Positions 47,474 to 59,641 of a DNA stretch of 64,000 nt are shown here, one piece after another (the stretch's first letter is position 1; every line of letters begins with the position of its first letter). The notes under the pieces are model-generated. The model had not been told where the DNA came from. It did no database searches and worked only from the letters and a program-made list of their open reading frames with translations. Position numbers and translations under genes: made by a program. This DNA comes from Capitulum mitella (lineage: Eukaryota; Arthropoda; Thecostraca; Pollicipedomorpha; Pollicipedidae), in the NCBI GenBank assembly GCA_030062745.1, contig CP099839.1, positions 24,727,324 to 24,791,323 of the forward strand. Reading direction: 5' to 3'.

Positions 47474-50413
47474 CCATAAGCAAATATGACTGGAACTGGC
47501 TTTGTCAACTTGTTAACATTGCCTTTGCTCCAAGGATGCCCTAAGTGCTACATAACATTTGATGACAGTACAGAGACAACTGACTGATATGCAGTGAGAC
47601 ACAAGACTTGACCCAAGACTTTGGACACTTGAGTCCAAGAGGCTTTGTGTCCTAATTCACAAACAAACAGACCAACAAACATCAGTACATAATACTAGCA
47701 GCTGCAGGACAACAAAAGGACACTCATGGAGTGCCTGTTGGTGCAACATTATGCCCAGTACACCTTACCACCATAGCATTATACCCTTTAATGCCATCAT
47801 TAGACCCTTGTGCTGGAGGCACAGTAGATGATGATACAGGCTGTAGGCCAATCCAGGTTGTAGTCAGACTTGGATCTGTCCAACAGAGATTAGGTAGCAT
47901 GTGTAAATAGGTTAGGTCAGGCAGGGTTAGGTTGGATTGGGTTAGGTTAGGTTGGATAGGGTAGATTAGATAAGGTTAGGCTGGCTCAGGTTAGGTTAAG
48001 GTGGATTGAGCTAGGTATTTTGTTTATCTTGTTTATTACTCATTAAACTTGATAATCCTTATTGTCATCAGGCCCAAATACTTCAGCATTGGGAATTGTC
48101 ATTTTTTTATTTGTTACCAGAGAATCCTGGCAGAAACCAAGCAGACAAGTGGCACAGAAGTCAGTGATGAAGGGGATTGGCATTGTTTGCTAATTTTTCA
48201 TATTCTTCATCTTAGAATGATGTGTGGTGCTGAGCTGAATTGCAAGTATTTGCCTTAAAACCATCTGTTGTATGACCTGTATGCCATTTATGCCAGTTTT
48301 TGCCAGAAAATAGGCCCAAGGCGGAAATATGTTGCATGGCCAACAAAAAATTTGTGATGATATGTTACCCTGACCCTAATTGCTGTTCTCAATAAGAAAG
48401 CCATTCACTTAGCCTGTAGCATCCTCTGACCCTACAGGAAAATGTAGAATGTGTTGGCCCAACTTTCAAAACTAGTAGCTGGTTTAACCCAATCTCAGTG
48501 AGCTCCTGCAGTTTATTTAATTATTTCCAATCTTCTCTAGTGACAAGAAGATGAGAATCATGACACAGCTGGGTATAGGGCATGTTGATTGTTTATGTTT
48601 GTTGTGAGGTAGGACATATGGCCTCTTGGGCAGGGTTGGAGATTTAGTTTTTTTCTTGGTGTCAGAGATATAAGTTTTGTTTTTGGAGTACAAAATTTTG
48701 CAAAGAATGATGCTGCTTTACAGTAATATTCTTGATGTAAGGCATTTATGACATTATACCTGCTGCTCACTGAATGGAGATAGAGTCAATGGGATGCAGA
48801 GTTAGAAATTTATCAACAAGGTTATAATGTATATTTTGATGGAGGTGCAAAATAAAACTTTTGGAGTATAAAATGTGCTTGGAACACATATTTCTTGTGT
48901 TCTTAGGTGCCAAAAAAAACATCTTTTCCAGCCTTGCTCTTGGGTTCAGGTATCTGTACCTTCAGTCAATTCTTGTGTCACATTGGGCATCAGTCAGTCA
49001 TGTGTGGAACATGTTGAGCATTTGCTAACTGGCTGTTTTCCTGGAAATGCCTCATCAAGTTATCCTGGATGAGACTGAGGTCCTTTCACAAAGGCCAACA
49101 TTTTACCATCACATTTAATATTAGTTCCCATCCATACCTATTGTGAAGTATTTTGGGCATGATGTTATGTATACATGGATTATGTGTTATTCATGCTCAG
49201 TATTAATAGGGCAATGTAAGGTTGTTTTTAATGCTGTTTTTAGTTTGTAGCATTTAGTTGCAGTTATGTTTACCTTTTGAAAGCATGACTTAGCATTATA
49301 GGTATTTAGCTGTCAGAGTGCAATGACCAATTTATAATTTACCCTGAATGTGTTGAGTGTAATTTAAAATAGTTTCAGGTCCATATGCACCTCAAAAGGA
49401 AGGTAGTTACTCCACCATGTTAAAAGTAGCTGGCTTCCTCATGTTACACTTTAATACTGTGCTGATAACCTGTGTGGTTAAGAAATATGACACAACATTG
49501 AGTATGGTAAAACCAACAAGGTGTCTTGTGGTCCACATGACAAGTGAGTCCTTCTTTGTTTTTGCTTGCACCATTAGTTTGCCTTTATGAATTCCACAAA
49601 GAAAAGTATATTTATTAATATTTAAACATAGGCATCTAAAAGGATTGCAAGTGATTCAACATCACAACCTCAGGTATTATTTGCTGCCATTCTGTGTGGC
49701 TCAAAAACACATGGATAAAAGATGACAAGAGTGCAAACATTTCTTCAGAAATGGTCATATGAGAGAAAGAATTTGCAGTCTAATGCATTTCAAACACAAA
49801 TGCAAAATTTAAAGGATTGGGCTGTCTTCTTCCCAAAACTTTTATGATTCTATGCCCTATGGCCCCTAAACGTATCAGGTTCCAGAATGCACCATGACTG
49901 GGCAGACTGCTGGATTTGGCTTTTCCCCTGCTAGTTGAACTAGGACACACTCAGCCTTTGGCATTGGTCATAAATAGCATGTTTCAAAAGGTTGCTGTCA
50001 TCTTGATACATGTTATTTTAGGGTGGCTTAGATAAGATTAAGTTAGGTTTGGTTATGTTTGGGTTAACTGACTTGTTTAATTGTTTTATGTTCCATAGGC
50101 ATGAAAGGATAGCATATGTATGGTGTTAGGTCCACCATGCTGAGTGAAACAAGTCTTATACTTTTGCATGTATAGTAATTAGCATGCACAGTTTAGCTCA
50201 GTCTTGAGCATGAAAGTCAGTGGTAATGGGAGTTTAAATTGAAAAGTAATGGCAGCCACAGTGTTTCTGTGGTTACCTTGCAGTTTTGTTGCGGAAAATA
50301 CCTCGAAATGGTAATGAACTGCTTTTGGCCCCATTGAATGCATCAGCTTGCTTTTTAACATTTGTGGCCCTTTCAAGAATGCCTGAAGCTTCATCTTGCA
50401 TTTCATCTTGCAG
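47474..50413 (+). other. Presumed KANSL3 intron 1, CpG-depleted
   Basis: Only two CpGs (48322, 49871) from 47474 to 50290. No open frame of note. It ends at acceptor TTTCATCTTGCAG before the ATG exon. The intron assignment depends on an unseen first exon near 47.4 kb. Confidence 0.5.
47905..48005. repeat. Degenerate TTAGG-like interstitial repeat
   Basis: Repeated GGTTAGGTT / GGGTTAGGTTGGAT units, about a dozen imperfect TTAGG-type pentamers. TTAGG is the ancestral arthropod telomere unit. Decayed, so probably an old interstitial tract or simple repeat. Confidence 0.5.
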
Positions 50414-50447
50414 GTAAAACAATTTGGAAGAAGAACAAACTGAAAAA

Positions 50448-53400
50448 ATGTCTTCAACCTCCCACTCACATACCCCTGAAGGACCCTTAAGCCCAGTGGA
50501 CAGCAATGAAGGAGAAGACCTTGGACCTCCACAGTCATCCGTTTTTCTCAGGCACATCTCAGCTATGGTAAGGTGTTTCCTGGTATAATTTGTGAGACAT
50601 CAGAGTAACTTCTAATTAGGTCCAGAGCAGTGTTTGTTATATCAAGCATAGATTATTGGCCTCATGTAGTATGGTTTTATGAATGTGCAAGTGAAAGGGT
50701 AATATGTGCTGATTCGTTTTGGTCAAGGCATTTAAGCCATTTTTTAAGGAAGTGGACTGAAGTCTCATTTGTAAAATAAAAGCTAGAATAAGAGACGTGT
50801 CTTATGTTCATTTAAAACTGTGTGCAAGAAGTGTGCTGGTGCACCTTTTTTAGAGAAAAGGTATCACATGCCTGCCATTTTAGCATTGAATGCTATCGAA
50901 CGTAGATTCCTGCCGATTTGTGCGTTTGACCTAAACGTTTTGGAGCTGATAGTTATGAGCATTGTGTTTAATCATCATGGAAACCTGCGTCCTTCATTGA
51001 ATAAGCTTGTCACGCACCAAGGTACAGCTATTGTCAATGACAGCTTCCAGATCGATTAGCTTATACAGGCTCTTGTGCCTTCTCCATTCCACTGAACCAG
51101 TATGCCTTCATTCCGGTGCCAGTAGCGCCTGATGTCGCTTGCAGGCGCGCGTCTCGCACTGCGTGTCGCTGGACCACATGTACTCACGGCCGTGGGGATG
51201 GCGGCCAGAACGCAGCCACAGCCAGCAGGCGCGCGCTGTGCTGGTCAGCTCCCTGTCGCGGCCCAGCCGGCAGGCGTGAGTGTCCCGAGCCACCCGGCCG
51301 GACCGGCTGTGGATGGCCCTGGCCGGACTGCAAGCACGCTGCAGGGTGTGATTGGGACTTGCGTGTCAGCGGTGACGGGAGCAGCTTTGTGGCCAAGTTA
51401 TCGCAGCTGTGGAAGGCTTTGTTACCGAGTTGTGCTGATGCAGGTTTGGTGTATGCTGACTCATGTTGGATCGACATGGAAGGCGTTGCCTTTTATTTTG
51501 CCCTTTGCTAGTATTTTATTTGGTCTGCTAGTCCCACCCAGGGGACCCTTTCAGGCCAGGACCTAAAAAGATCCCCTTCAGAGGTGTAGAAGCCCTATTC
51601 TAGTCCTAGGCAAGGACCCGAATTTAGCAGGGCTGTTGAATTCTAATCCTTGGTTGTGTGAACTGTTTTGCCGGCAATGGGCCATGTCCGCTAGTTGTGT
51701 TACCACCACTGCGGACCGTGGGCAGTCCGGAGCTCTCACTGGCTGACTGTCTGTCTGTCTGACAGTCAGCTGACTGTCTGTCTGACTCACTGTCCACGCC
51801 CGTGGTCCGGCAGCTGCAGCTCGCCGATCGACGTGGAGACGGTGGACGAGCCGGCCAACCTGACGGAAACAGACGAACAGGCCAGCCGGGCGGCCATGGA
51901 CGAGTGCCAGGAGCACGTGACGGCGGCGCGCGACGTACCAGACAGCCTGATCGACCAGCTGGACCAGTGAGTCGGACGGGCTTAGGCAGTGACGTGGAAC
52001 GTTTGATTAGTGGAGTTTCCTTCGTCGCACACATTTGTAGATTGTTTCCGTTAACATTCAGAAGACACCAGAAAATGAAGAAAATGGCATGGAAAACTTG
52101 CTGTGAAGAGAGCCCTTCCTCAAAAACACATGCGTTTAAAAAAGCTTCATTGTGCCTACCTCATAGTGTTCTATGACATTCATGCCTGAGTTCGTTGGTT
52201 TAAAGACATTGCGTTTTCCACCTGCAATGAACATTGTTTCTTTCGTCAGTGTTGCGTTGGGGTAGAGAGCCAGGGACAAGTTTCAGTTTTTGTGGGACTT
52301 CCATTTGACAGTTATTATGTGGATGCTGCGGACGTGATGGAACAAATAAAATATTTCTTTAAGATTCGTGCAAACAGGTTAAGTCTACGTAAAATGTAAA
52401 TGTGTGTAAAGCCATAGTACTTTTGACACTGTGTTCTTGTCCTGTGATGCACTGGGCAGTATGCCATTTTGAAGAGTTCGCTGAATCGCTCTTCCGTTAC
52501 GCAGTACGGATTGCCGACGTGTGGCATCAGACCATTTCTTTCCTTATCGATCAGGTCGGCCTGGAGCCCTGCCCAGCGCCAGCTGCTGCGTCGCCTGCTG
52601 GCGGCGCTCAGCAGTTATCAGCTGGCGAGGCGCGCCGTGGCCGGCCGGCGCGGCGCGGCGTTCGCGGCGCGCGTGCACGCCGACCGGTGCGCGGCCCGCG
52701 TGCGCCGCGCCCTGGCCGCGGCCGGCTGGCGGCGGCCGCTCTGTCAGTGGCTGCACGGCCTGCTGCTGCAGAAGCTGGGCAGGGACGCGCTGGCCAGCTA
52801 CCTGGAGGTGCTACAGGTGCGGAGACCCGTTCCGGTGTTTCGCTGAAGCCTGGCATTCAGTTTTGTAATTGGTGTGTGCAGTCGCAGTATCTGTGAAGTA
52901 TTTCAGGTTGTGGTGTGGTGAAGAAGTTGTGGTGGTGGTAATGAAATTATGTGACGCTAACGATGTACGAAGTATTTGTCTCTGTGGATGTCGTAAATAG
53001 GTGTGACTGCCAACATCCTCCAGACTCGAATCGTTAACGCGGGGTTAAGTGCCGTCGATGTGCGTTGGACCGCGCGCGGCACGTGCATCGGCAGACGGTG
53101 CGGCCGCCTCGCGCCGCGCCTGTCGCGGTGACCGGCCGCGCGCTGACGTCGCCGACCGACCCGCAGACGCTAACCAGCAAGGTGCCGTCGTTGGTGGCCC
53201 GGCTGACGGCCGGCGGCGGCGCGCGCCACGGCACGCTGTCGGCCGAGACTCTGGCGCCGCTGCTGCGCCGCCCCTGGGACCCGGCCGCCCACCTCGTCGG
53301 ACACCACAAGCTGGTGGGTGCCGGCCGGCCGGCAGCGCAGACCGGGCCGGTGCGAAACCGGAAACATTTTGATGGATGGTTTTACGTTGTCATTTTTTTC

Positions 53401-56400
53401 CGTAGATATTTTCCGTTTTGAAAGATTTGGAAATGATTGTGTCTTGGAAAGTAGGGTTCAACCTTTTTCTTGACGATGTGGGGAGATATTCACATTGTTT
53501 TATTACGTTGAAAAGATGGGCAAAAATGAGTGAGGATATTAAAGAATCGTGGTGCATTGAAGACGCCGGAGCACACAGTTATGAAAAGTAAAGTGACGTT
53601 GAAACTTCAGTATACCTTAACCTCGGCTGTGTGCTCATATCACGTCGAAGTCGGAACTCCATTGAACTTCAACAGACAACTCTACACGGGTGTCGGGCAG
53701 ATTCAGCTAGCAAGACGTTGTGGTCGGGTTTATGGAGCGGAACACTGCCGGCCTCTAACACTGCACGCAGCTCAGGTCCATTCACCGGCCGTTTCGCCTG
53801 CAGCGTCGTCTGCCGAACAACCCTCTTCTGGTGCTGGTGCCCTCGTCGCCGTGCCAGGGTGGCCAGAGCAGCCAGCTGGGTTGCGGCACCACGCGCATGG
53901 ACTTCTGGCACCGCCAGCTCTCCGCGCTCGGAAAGGTCGTGTCCATCAACGTGTTCGAGGGTGAGTGCAGCACGTTGCCTGGGGGAGGGGGTCCTGAGAA
54001 GTAGCGGTTGGAATGGGGAGGTCATTGCTGTCACCGACGCCTTGCACGCTGTCGCGGTCAGTGCAGGTACTTGTCGCAATTGGAGAGCTGGTCGATGGGG
54101 CAGGGTTGTCCAGAGCAGAATGATTTAGGTCACATTGTAGAAAAATTGAGTGCTGCTTATGTAGCCTGCTGTAACATCCCACTTTCTTAGTTTTTTTGCC
54201 AGGTAATTATTTCTTGTGTCGTTTTTCGATGCATCTGAATGCTTTACTAATAAGCCTTATTCACGTGCCTAGATGCCTTAATGCTATTTGATGTCCTGGG
54301 GACATTTTATCAACTCCCCCGTTCTAGTTACCCACGCGTATCTACCCTGGAGCAGTCCTTTGTATGGCTTTTACTGGTCTGGTCTTTCGTATCATAGAGC
54401 TGACCCTTCTTGATCATTATACTGATATGGCCCTCAAGCCAATACCACATGGCAGCTGTGCCGGGCTTGTCCCGTGCTCAAGCGTCGTTGTTGAGAACAG
54501 TTCATGTGACCGGCAGTGTTCCAGTCTTCTGTATGGGGGGGGAAACTCACAGTGGACTTGGAGGTGGAATTTCCGAAGGCTTTTACTGAGCGCACTCCTC
54601 AGTTTCCGTATGTTAGGCTGTGTGATGACTTTGGGCTGAGTGGGCCACTGTGGCGCTAATCGTACGTGTAACGCGAGACTGGGCTAGCTATCTGTGACCT
54701 GTGCCTGCCTGTCTGTTTCTGTTGCTGAACGGAGCTGGCCGTCTCTGACTCCACCCCCGTCCGTTGGTGTGTGCCGCGGTCTCTGCTGACAATTCGCGCC
54801 CCTGTGCCCGCTTGTCTTTGTGTGCTGTAGGGCTGGACTGGCCTGTGACTGTGACCTGTAACCTGTGGCTGGCCGTCCGTGACCCCCCTCGCGTCCGTTT
54901 GTGTGTGCCTCGGGTCTCGGCTGGCAGTCAGCTTCCCTGTGCCGGCATGTCTGCGTCTGACTGGGGACTTGCCTGGCCGTCGGCGACCCTGCGCCCGTCA
55001 TCCTGTCCCGGTGACGGGACTGGCCTGGCCGCCTGTAACCTATGCCCGCTCTCCCGCGTGCCGCAGGCGGCGCTCCGAGCCGCGGCATCACCGTCAGCGA
55101 GAGCCTGTCGCACATCATGGCCATGTGCCGGAGCCAGGTGGCCGAGCTGCGCCGGCCCGGTCGGCCGCTGGTGCTGCTGGGCTGGGGCGCCGGCGGCCTG
55201 GTGGCCGCCCACCTGGCGCTGGTCGAGCCGGTCAGCGCCGTGGTGGCGCTCGGCTTCCCGTGCTGGTCGGCGGCCGGCCGGCGCGGCCAGCCGGACGACC
55301 CGCTGCTCGAGTCGCGCACGCCCGCCCTGCTGGTGGTGGGCCAGTGCGCGGCCGACGCGGCGCCGCACGAGCTCGAGCTGATGCGCGACCGGATGCGCGC
55401 CGAGACAGGCCTGGTGGTGGTCGGCGGCGCCGACCGCCGCCTGCTCGTCAACGGCAGGAAACGGCTGCGCGAGGGGCTCACGCAGAGCATGGTGGACCGC
55501 GCCATCATCGTGAGTGCTAAAATGGGCGGAAGGGGGGCGGACGCATGAGAGGACAGCGTTTGGAAGTGTGCCGTTAGTTCTGAACGCATCTCAATGACTT
55601 CTGTGTGTGTTGCCTCTGACGTCGGGAGTGAAGACATAGGGTGTTTTTTGGGCATTTTTGCTTTGACCTTTGCGTGGCGCGGTTGCCACATCACGGACTT
55701 TTGTGTTTCCTAATGGATGGAGTTGCCGTCTTGGCCGAGGTAAAGTTAGGTTGGTATGGCACGAGCTCGTGTCACGATTGTTGGAGATACTCAACCAGCC
55801 TCTGCACGGGTATTGTTGGTTTTTCACAAGAGATATCGCCGCAGGAGCCCGTGTTGTCTCCCGATCGGTCCCCTCCGTCTGACGGCGTGTCCCGTGTCGC
55901 CCGCAGGAGGAGATCTCCGAGTTCCTGACGGGCATCCTGATGCAGCAGCTGGATGGCACGCGGCCGCTGTTCCCGCGGCTGCCGACGCCGCCGCTCTGCC
56001 GGGAGGATGCCGTCCTCAAGAACCTGGCGCGCGAGAGGCGCCGTAAGCCGGCCGGTCACGCTGCCGCCGCCGCTGTCAGACAGAGGCCGTCCAGGCCGGC
56101 GAGGAGCGGTGCGTACAGAGCGAGGGATGGCGTGGCGAGCCGCAGCTCTGCAGCTCGGGAAGGTGGTTGCTTCGTTTGTCGTGCGCGCGAAATGTTTGGG
56201 TGCTGGTCGAGGGATGTTTATGTGACCCTCGTAGAAATCGCCCACGCCTTTTCTTTGAGAACTTTGACCTCTTGCTCCTGTGAGAAGTCGTTTGCTGTTT
56301 TAATGTGGGAAACCTGATGAATAAGGGGCGGATGACACTGCCATTATTCCAGTACTAAGCAGGATATGGTCAAATTTCCACGTAGCCAAACTCAGTTGGT

Positions 56401-58928
56401 ATTGCAGAGCACCCATGTCTGCTAGTGTCCATCGACAGGTGGACATTGTCTACCTGACGATGGTCATGAAACGAAAAAATGCCCTTTTCGTCACATCAGA
56501 ATGCTTGTTGTAACCGTTTCGCCTTGCGCTTGCCGCTATCTCCGTTGGTACTGTCCTGTATCCAGGCTCTCCCCGTCAATGACGTTACGTTTGTGCTGGC
56601 CCCAGGGCGCGCCAAGGGTCGACAGCGGACGGTGAGGTCGCGAGAGCAGCCGCCGCCTCCCGCCGGCGACGACTCGCTGTCGGAGCCCATCATCGACCTG
56701 ATCCAGGAGGCAGACGCCGAGACGCCCGAACCCGAGCCGGAGCCGGAGCCGGAGCCAGAGCCGGAGCCGGAGCCGGAGCAGGAGCGGGGACGGGAACCGG
56801 AGCCGCGCCCGCCGGAGGCCGAGTTCGGCCCGGTGGCGGTCGGCCCCGCCGCAGCTGCTGCCGCCGCCTCCGCCGTCGCTGCTACGTCGCCGCTCAAGAT
56901 ACTCACCACGCCGCCAGTCAAGGTGAGAGATCCTGTGAGTCTCTCTGGAAGAAGAAATCAGGTAGGCTTTTCTGTCGAGTGGTCGTGGTAGGCATTTTTT
57001 GTGGCGGGTGCAAAGGATACGTGAACGACGCTGGGCTGTTTGATTGTTTTGCACTCAGTTGTTGATGAATTGCAAAGAAATCACAACATGCCCATGACGT
57101 CTCGATCCCTGCGATAACGGCCTGCATTGTACATCACGCCGGTAACTGTTGCTAGTATGATGACACCGCCTGCCACGCGACGCTCTCTGCCGCTACTAGT
57201 GTGTGCGTGACACCGTCTGCCGCTGCTGGTGTGTCCGTGACGCTGTCTGCCGCTATTAGTGTGTCCTCGACGCCGTCTGCCGCTGCCGGTGTATCCGTGA
57301 CGCCGTCTGCCGCTGCTGTTATGTCCGTGACGCCGTCTGCCGCTGCCGGTGCATTTGTGATGTCATCTGCCGCTGCTGTGTCCTTGACGCCGTCTGTCGC
57401 GGCCGGTGTATCTGTGACACTGTCTGCTGTTGTGTCCGTGACGCCGTCTCCCGTTGTTGGTGTATCCGTGGCGCCGTCTACCGCTGCCGGTGTATCCGTG
57501 ACGCCGTCAGCCGCTGCGGGTCTGCGTATGACACCATTTCCCGCCGCCAGCCCGCGACTCTGGCCCTGTCGTTCGGGGGAGCTCGGCATCCTCTGTCGTC
57601 GACTTGCGGCCCGGCTCGACACTACCTGTCGATGCCGGCCGGTCGGGGCCGACTCGGCCCGACGCCGGCCGGCGCGGCGCGACAGCACCTGTCGGCGGTC
57701 GGCGGGCCCGTCCGCCACCCGGGCGGCCGGCTCAAGGTCACACACACTCTGGACGGGCTGCCCAGACGCGGCCGAGGTGCGTTGCCGCCGGCCCGGGTGC
57801 AGGCGCTGATTTCTGCGTGTGTCGGCTGCGGCGGAGGCCGGAAACGGTTGGTTGGTCGAGGCGATCTTCTTCCGTTCGTGAGACCGTTTGGGGTTGATTT
57901 TTTCCGTGTTTGCGTCTGGCCATTTGTCGGCCCGTCGGGTGAGTGAGACCGGCTGCCTGCGGCCCGACGTGAGCGCGTCGCAGTGTTGGCCATCGCCGCG
58001 CTGAAGCGGGCTGAGCAGTGAGGTCACGCTCCGTCCTCCGCCGCAGGCCGCGCTCGGACGCCGCGCTACGGCGTGTCGCGGGCCTTCGCCACGTCCGCAG
58101 CCATGCTGGGCTCGTCCCGCTTCCTGACGCCGGTCACCTCGGCCGCCGCGTCCGCCCCGGCCGCTCCCGGCGGCCGTGTCAGGTGAGAGCGCGCGTCGAC
58201 GAACGCGCTCCGGCAATTTCCCTGTGACGGCCGGGCTTCATTAGTATCGCTTTTTGGTGGCCATGGGGACCTCGCTGTCGTCGCCTGCGAAGCCTGTTTG
58301 TCTGGTCCCTCGTGGGGCCAGTGCAGCACGGACGGTTTTGTTTTTAATTTGAAACAATCTCGTATCAACCTCGCTTGAGGTGCATCCCTCCCTCGTTCTG
58401 ATTCTTGGTGAACTTGCTTTGGAGTGACCTTATGATAACGGCGCTTTTTGTCTTTCGTGACGGTCATCGTTAACTCGTCCCTCGGCCGCTCGTATAGACG
58501 GGATCGGCCTGACGCGATAGCTCGCACTGACGCCGTCTCGGTCCTTCGCAGCCGGCGACTCGGCCGGCCAGCAGTTGGTGTACGTGCGCCCGCCGGCGGC
58601 GGCGGCGTCCTCCTCGGCCGCCGACCGTCTGCTGCTGCTGCCGGGCGGCCGCTCGCTGCTGGCCGGCCGGCAGGTGCTGGTGTCGCGCGGCCGCGCGCGC
58701 ACCGTCACCTACGTGCCGGCCGGGCGGCCAGGCCCGCGGCCGGCCGGTCCGCCGGTGCCGCGGCCGGCCGAGCACGAGTACGCGGCGGGCGTGGCGCCGC
58801 CGACCCGCGTCGCCGGCCCGGCCGGCCGCGGCCAGCGCGCCGCCCTGCAGGCGCAGCGCGGCCGGCAGCCGGCGGCCGGCGACGGCGCCCAGCCGGCCGC
58901 CGCCCCTGCGCCGCTGCACGCCGAGTGA
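50448..58928 (+). CDS. KANSL3: KANSL3 / NSL3, KAT8 regulatory NSL complex subunit 3
   Basis: Subunit of the nuclear NSL histone acetyltransferase complex (MOF/KAT8). Coding exons: 50448-50567, 51145-51275, 51814-51966, 52555-52816, 53167-53313, 53804-53960, 55067-55509, 55907-56042, 56606-56922, 57551-57776, 58047-about 58175 and 58552-58928, giving ~865 aa (human 904). Signatures: LDHMYSRPWGW, PIDVETVDEP, SAWSPAQRQLLRRLLAAL, RPWDPAAHLVGHHKL and WHRQLSALGKVVSINVFEG. The alpha/beta-hydrolase-like core has PLVLLGWGAGGLVAAHLALV, PALLVVGQ, LVVVGGADRRL and EGLTQSMVDRAI. The nucleophile elbow reads GWGAG with no Ser, so it is probably non-enzymatic, like human GWNTG. The C-terminal third is low complexity (EP repeats, Ala/Pro/Arg). 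Only the junction into the last exon is unsettled: the best donor, CAG|GTGAGA at 58182, is one nucleotide out of phase with the protein-like last frame, whereas a weak GTGTCA donor after 58175 fits. An AG at 50412-50413 just before the ATG exon implies an upstream non-coding exon. Confidence 0.94.
54675..55066 (+). repeat. Degenerate ~160-185 bp tandem repeat before a KANSL3 acceptor
   Basis: Blocks of the type GACTGGCCTG...CTGTAACCTRTG recur near 54675, 54833 and 55017, with GTGTGTGCCKCGG-type blocks between. The last unit runs into the acceptor GTGCCGCAG at 55066. All within the intron between exons 6 and 7. Confidence 0.45.
57160..57560 (+). repeat. 30 bp minisatellite running into the exon 10 acceptor of KANSL3
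   Basis: About 13 units of the type ACACCGTCTGCCGCTGCTGG plus TGTGTCCGTG, some shortened. Because 30 is a multiple of three it reads openly on both strands (SAAAGVSVTP on plus, DTPAAADGVT on minus). The last diverged unit contains the acceptor CCGCCGCCAG at 57550. Intronic in my model. Confidence 0.7.
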
Positions 58929-59245
58929 AGAGGTGCGGGGGGGATAACGGATCGTTGTGGCTGTTGATGGCAGACGGGATCCGGTGGTGTATGTTAAAAG
59001 GTGATTCGTACGTTGTGTGAATCTGGTGTTACCGCATCTGCTTTCCGCCTGTTAGGCAGGTCAGGCTGAGAGTTTGTGCCATTATGCGCCCTCTTGTCGG
59101 ATGTGCGTTTGTAGTTAAACATCCCGTAGCCGCATCTGAGAACCATCAGTGTAAAACAGCACAGCTTTTTCATGTCATCGAATGATCGGAAGTATGCTTC
59201 TCGTATTGGGGCTTTTGCTGAAAAAAGAAAAAACAGATCGTTTCC

Positions 59246-59251
59246 TTTATT
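59246..59251 (-). other. Polyadenylation signal of RPIA
   Basis: AATAAA on the minus strand, 391 bp past the RPIA stop codon. No AATAAA was found on the plus strand between the KANSL3 stop (58928) and 59640, so the KANSL3 3' end is unresolved and the two 3' UTRs may overlap. Confidence 0.5.
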
Positions 59252-59641
59252 ACATATATTTGCACTGTGCACTGTTGCTTGGAATACGAGCGTGCACATG
59301 TGCTTAGTGACGAAAGCACGAAGCAAAAGAAGTGCGACTTCGACACCACAGCCATTCGCAGATCAGTCGTGTAACATAATAGTCTTCATATAAAGGGATG
59401 CATGGATAACCGATATAAACGGATACAACCATAACCGTGGAAGCGCTGACACCACCCTCGCTGTCAGTCATCGGCGACTCTTTGGTTCATCACGCGATCG
59501 GTAGCTCGGGGCTGAGTACTGCGTTGCGCACCGAGACCCGTCGGCCGGATCTCGTCCCCAGTCGTCCGGGACGCCGTGCCTGGATCTGGCCCGGATCTCG
59601 GAGCCTCGGTCCGGCCCGGATCTCGGGGGTCCGCCGTCCGC

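Noticed and set aside
57160-57560. CRISPR-like regular repeats
   Set aside because: Units are contiguous without unique spacers and the genome is eukaryotic.
57152-58216. 354-codon open frame on the minus strand
   Set aside because: Product of the 30 bp minisatellite and GC-rich KANSL3 exons on the other strand; no family match and no splice context.
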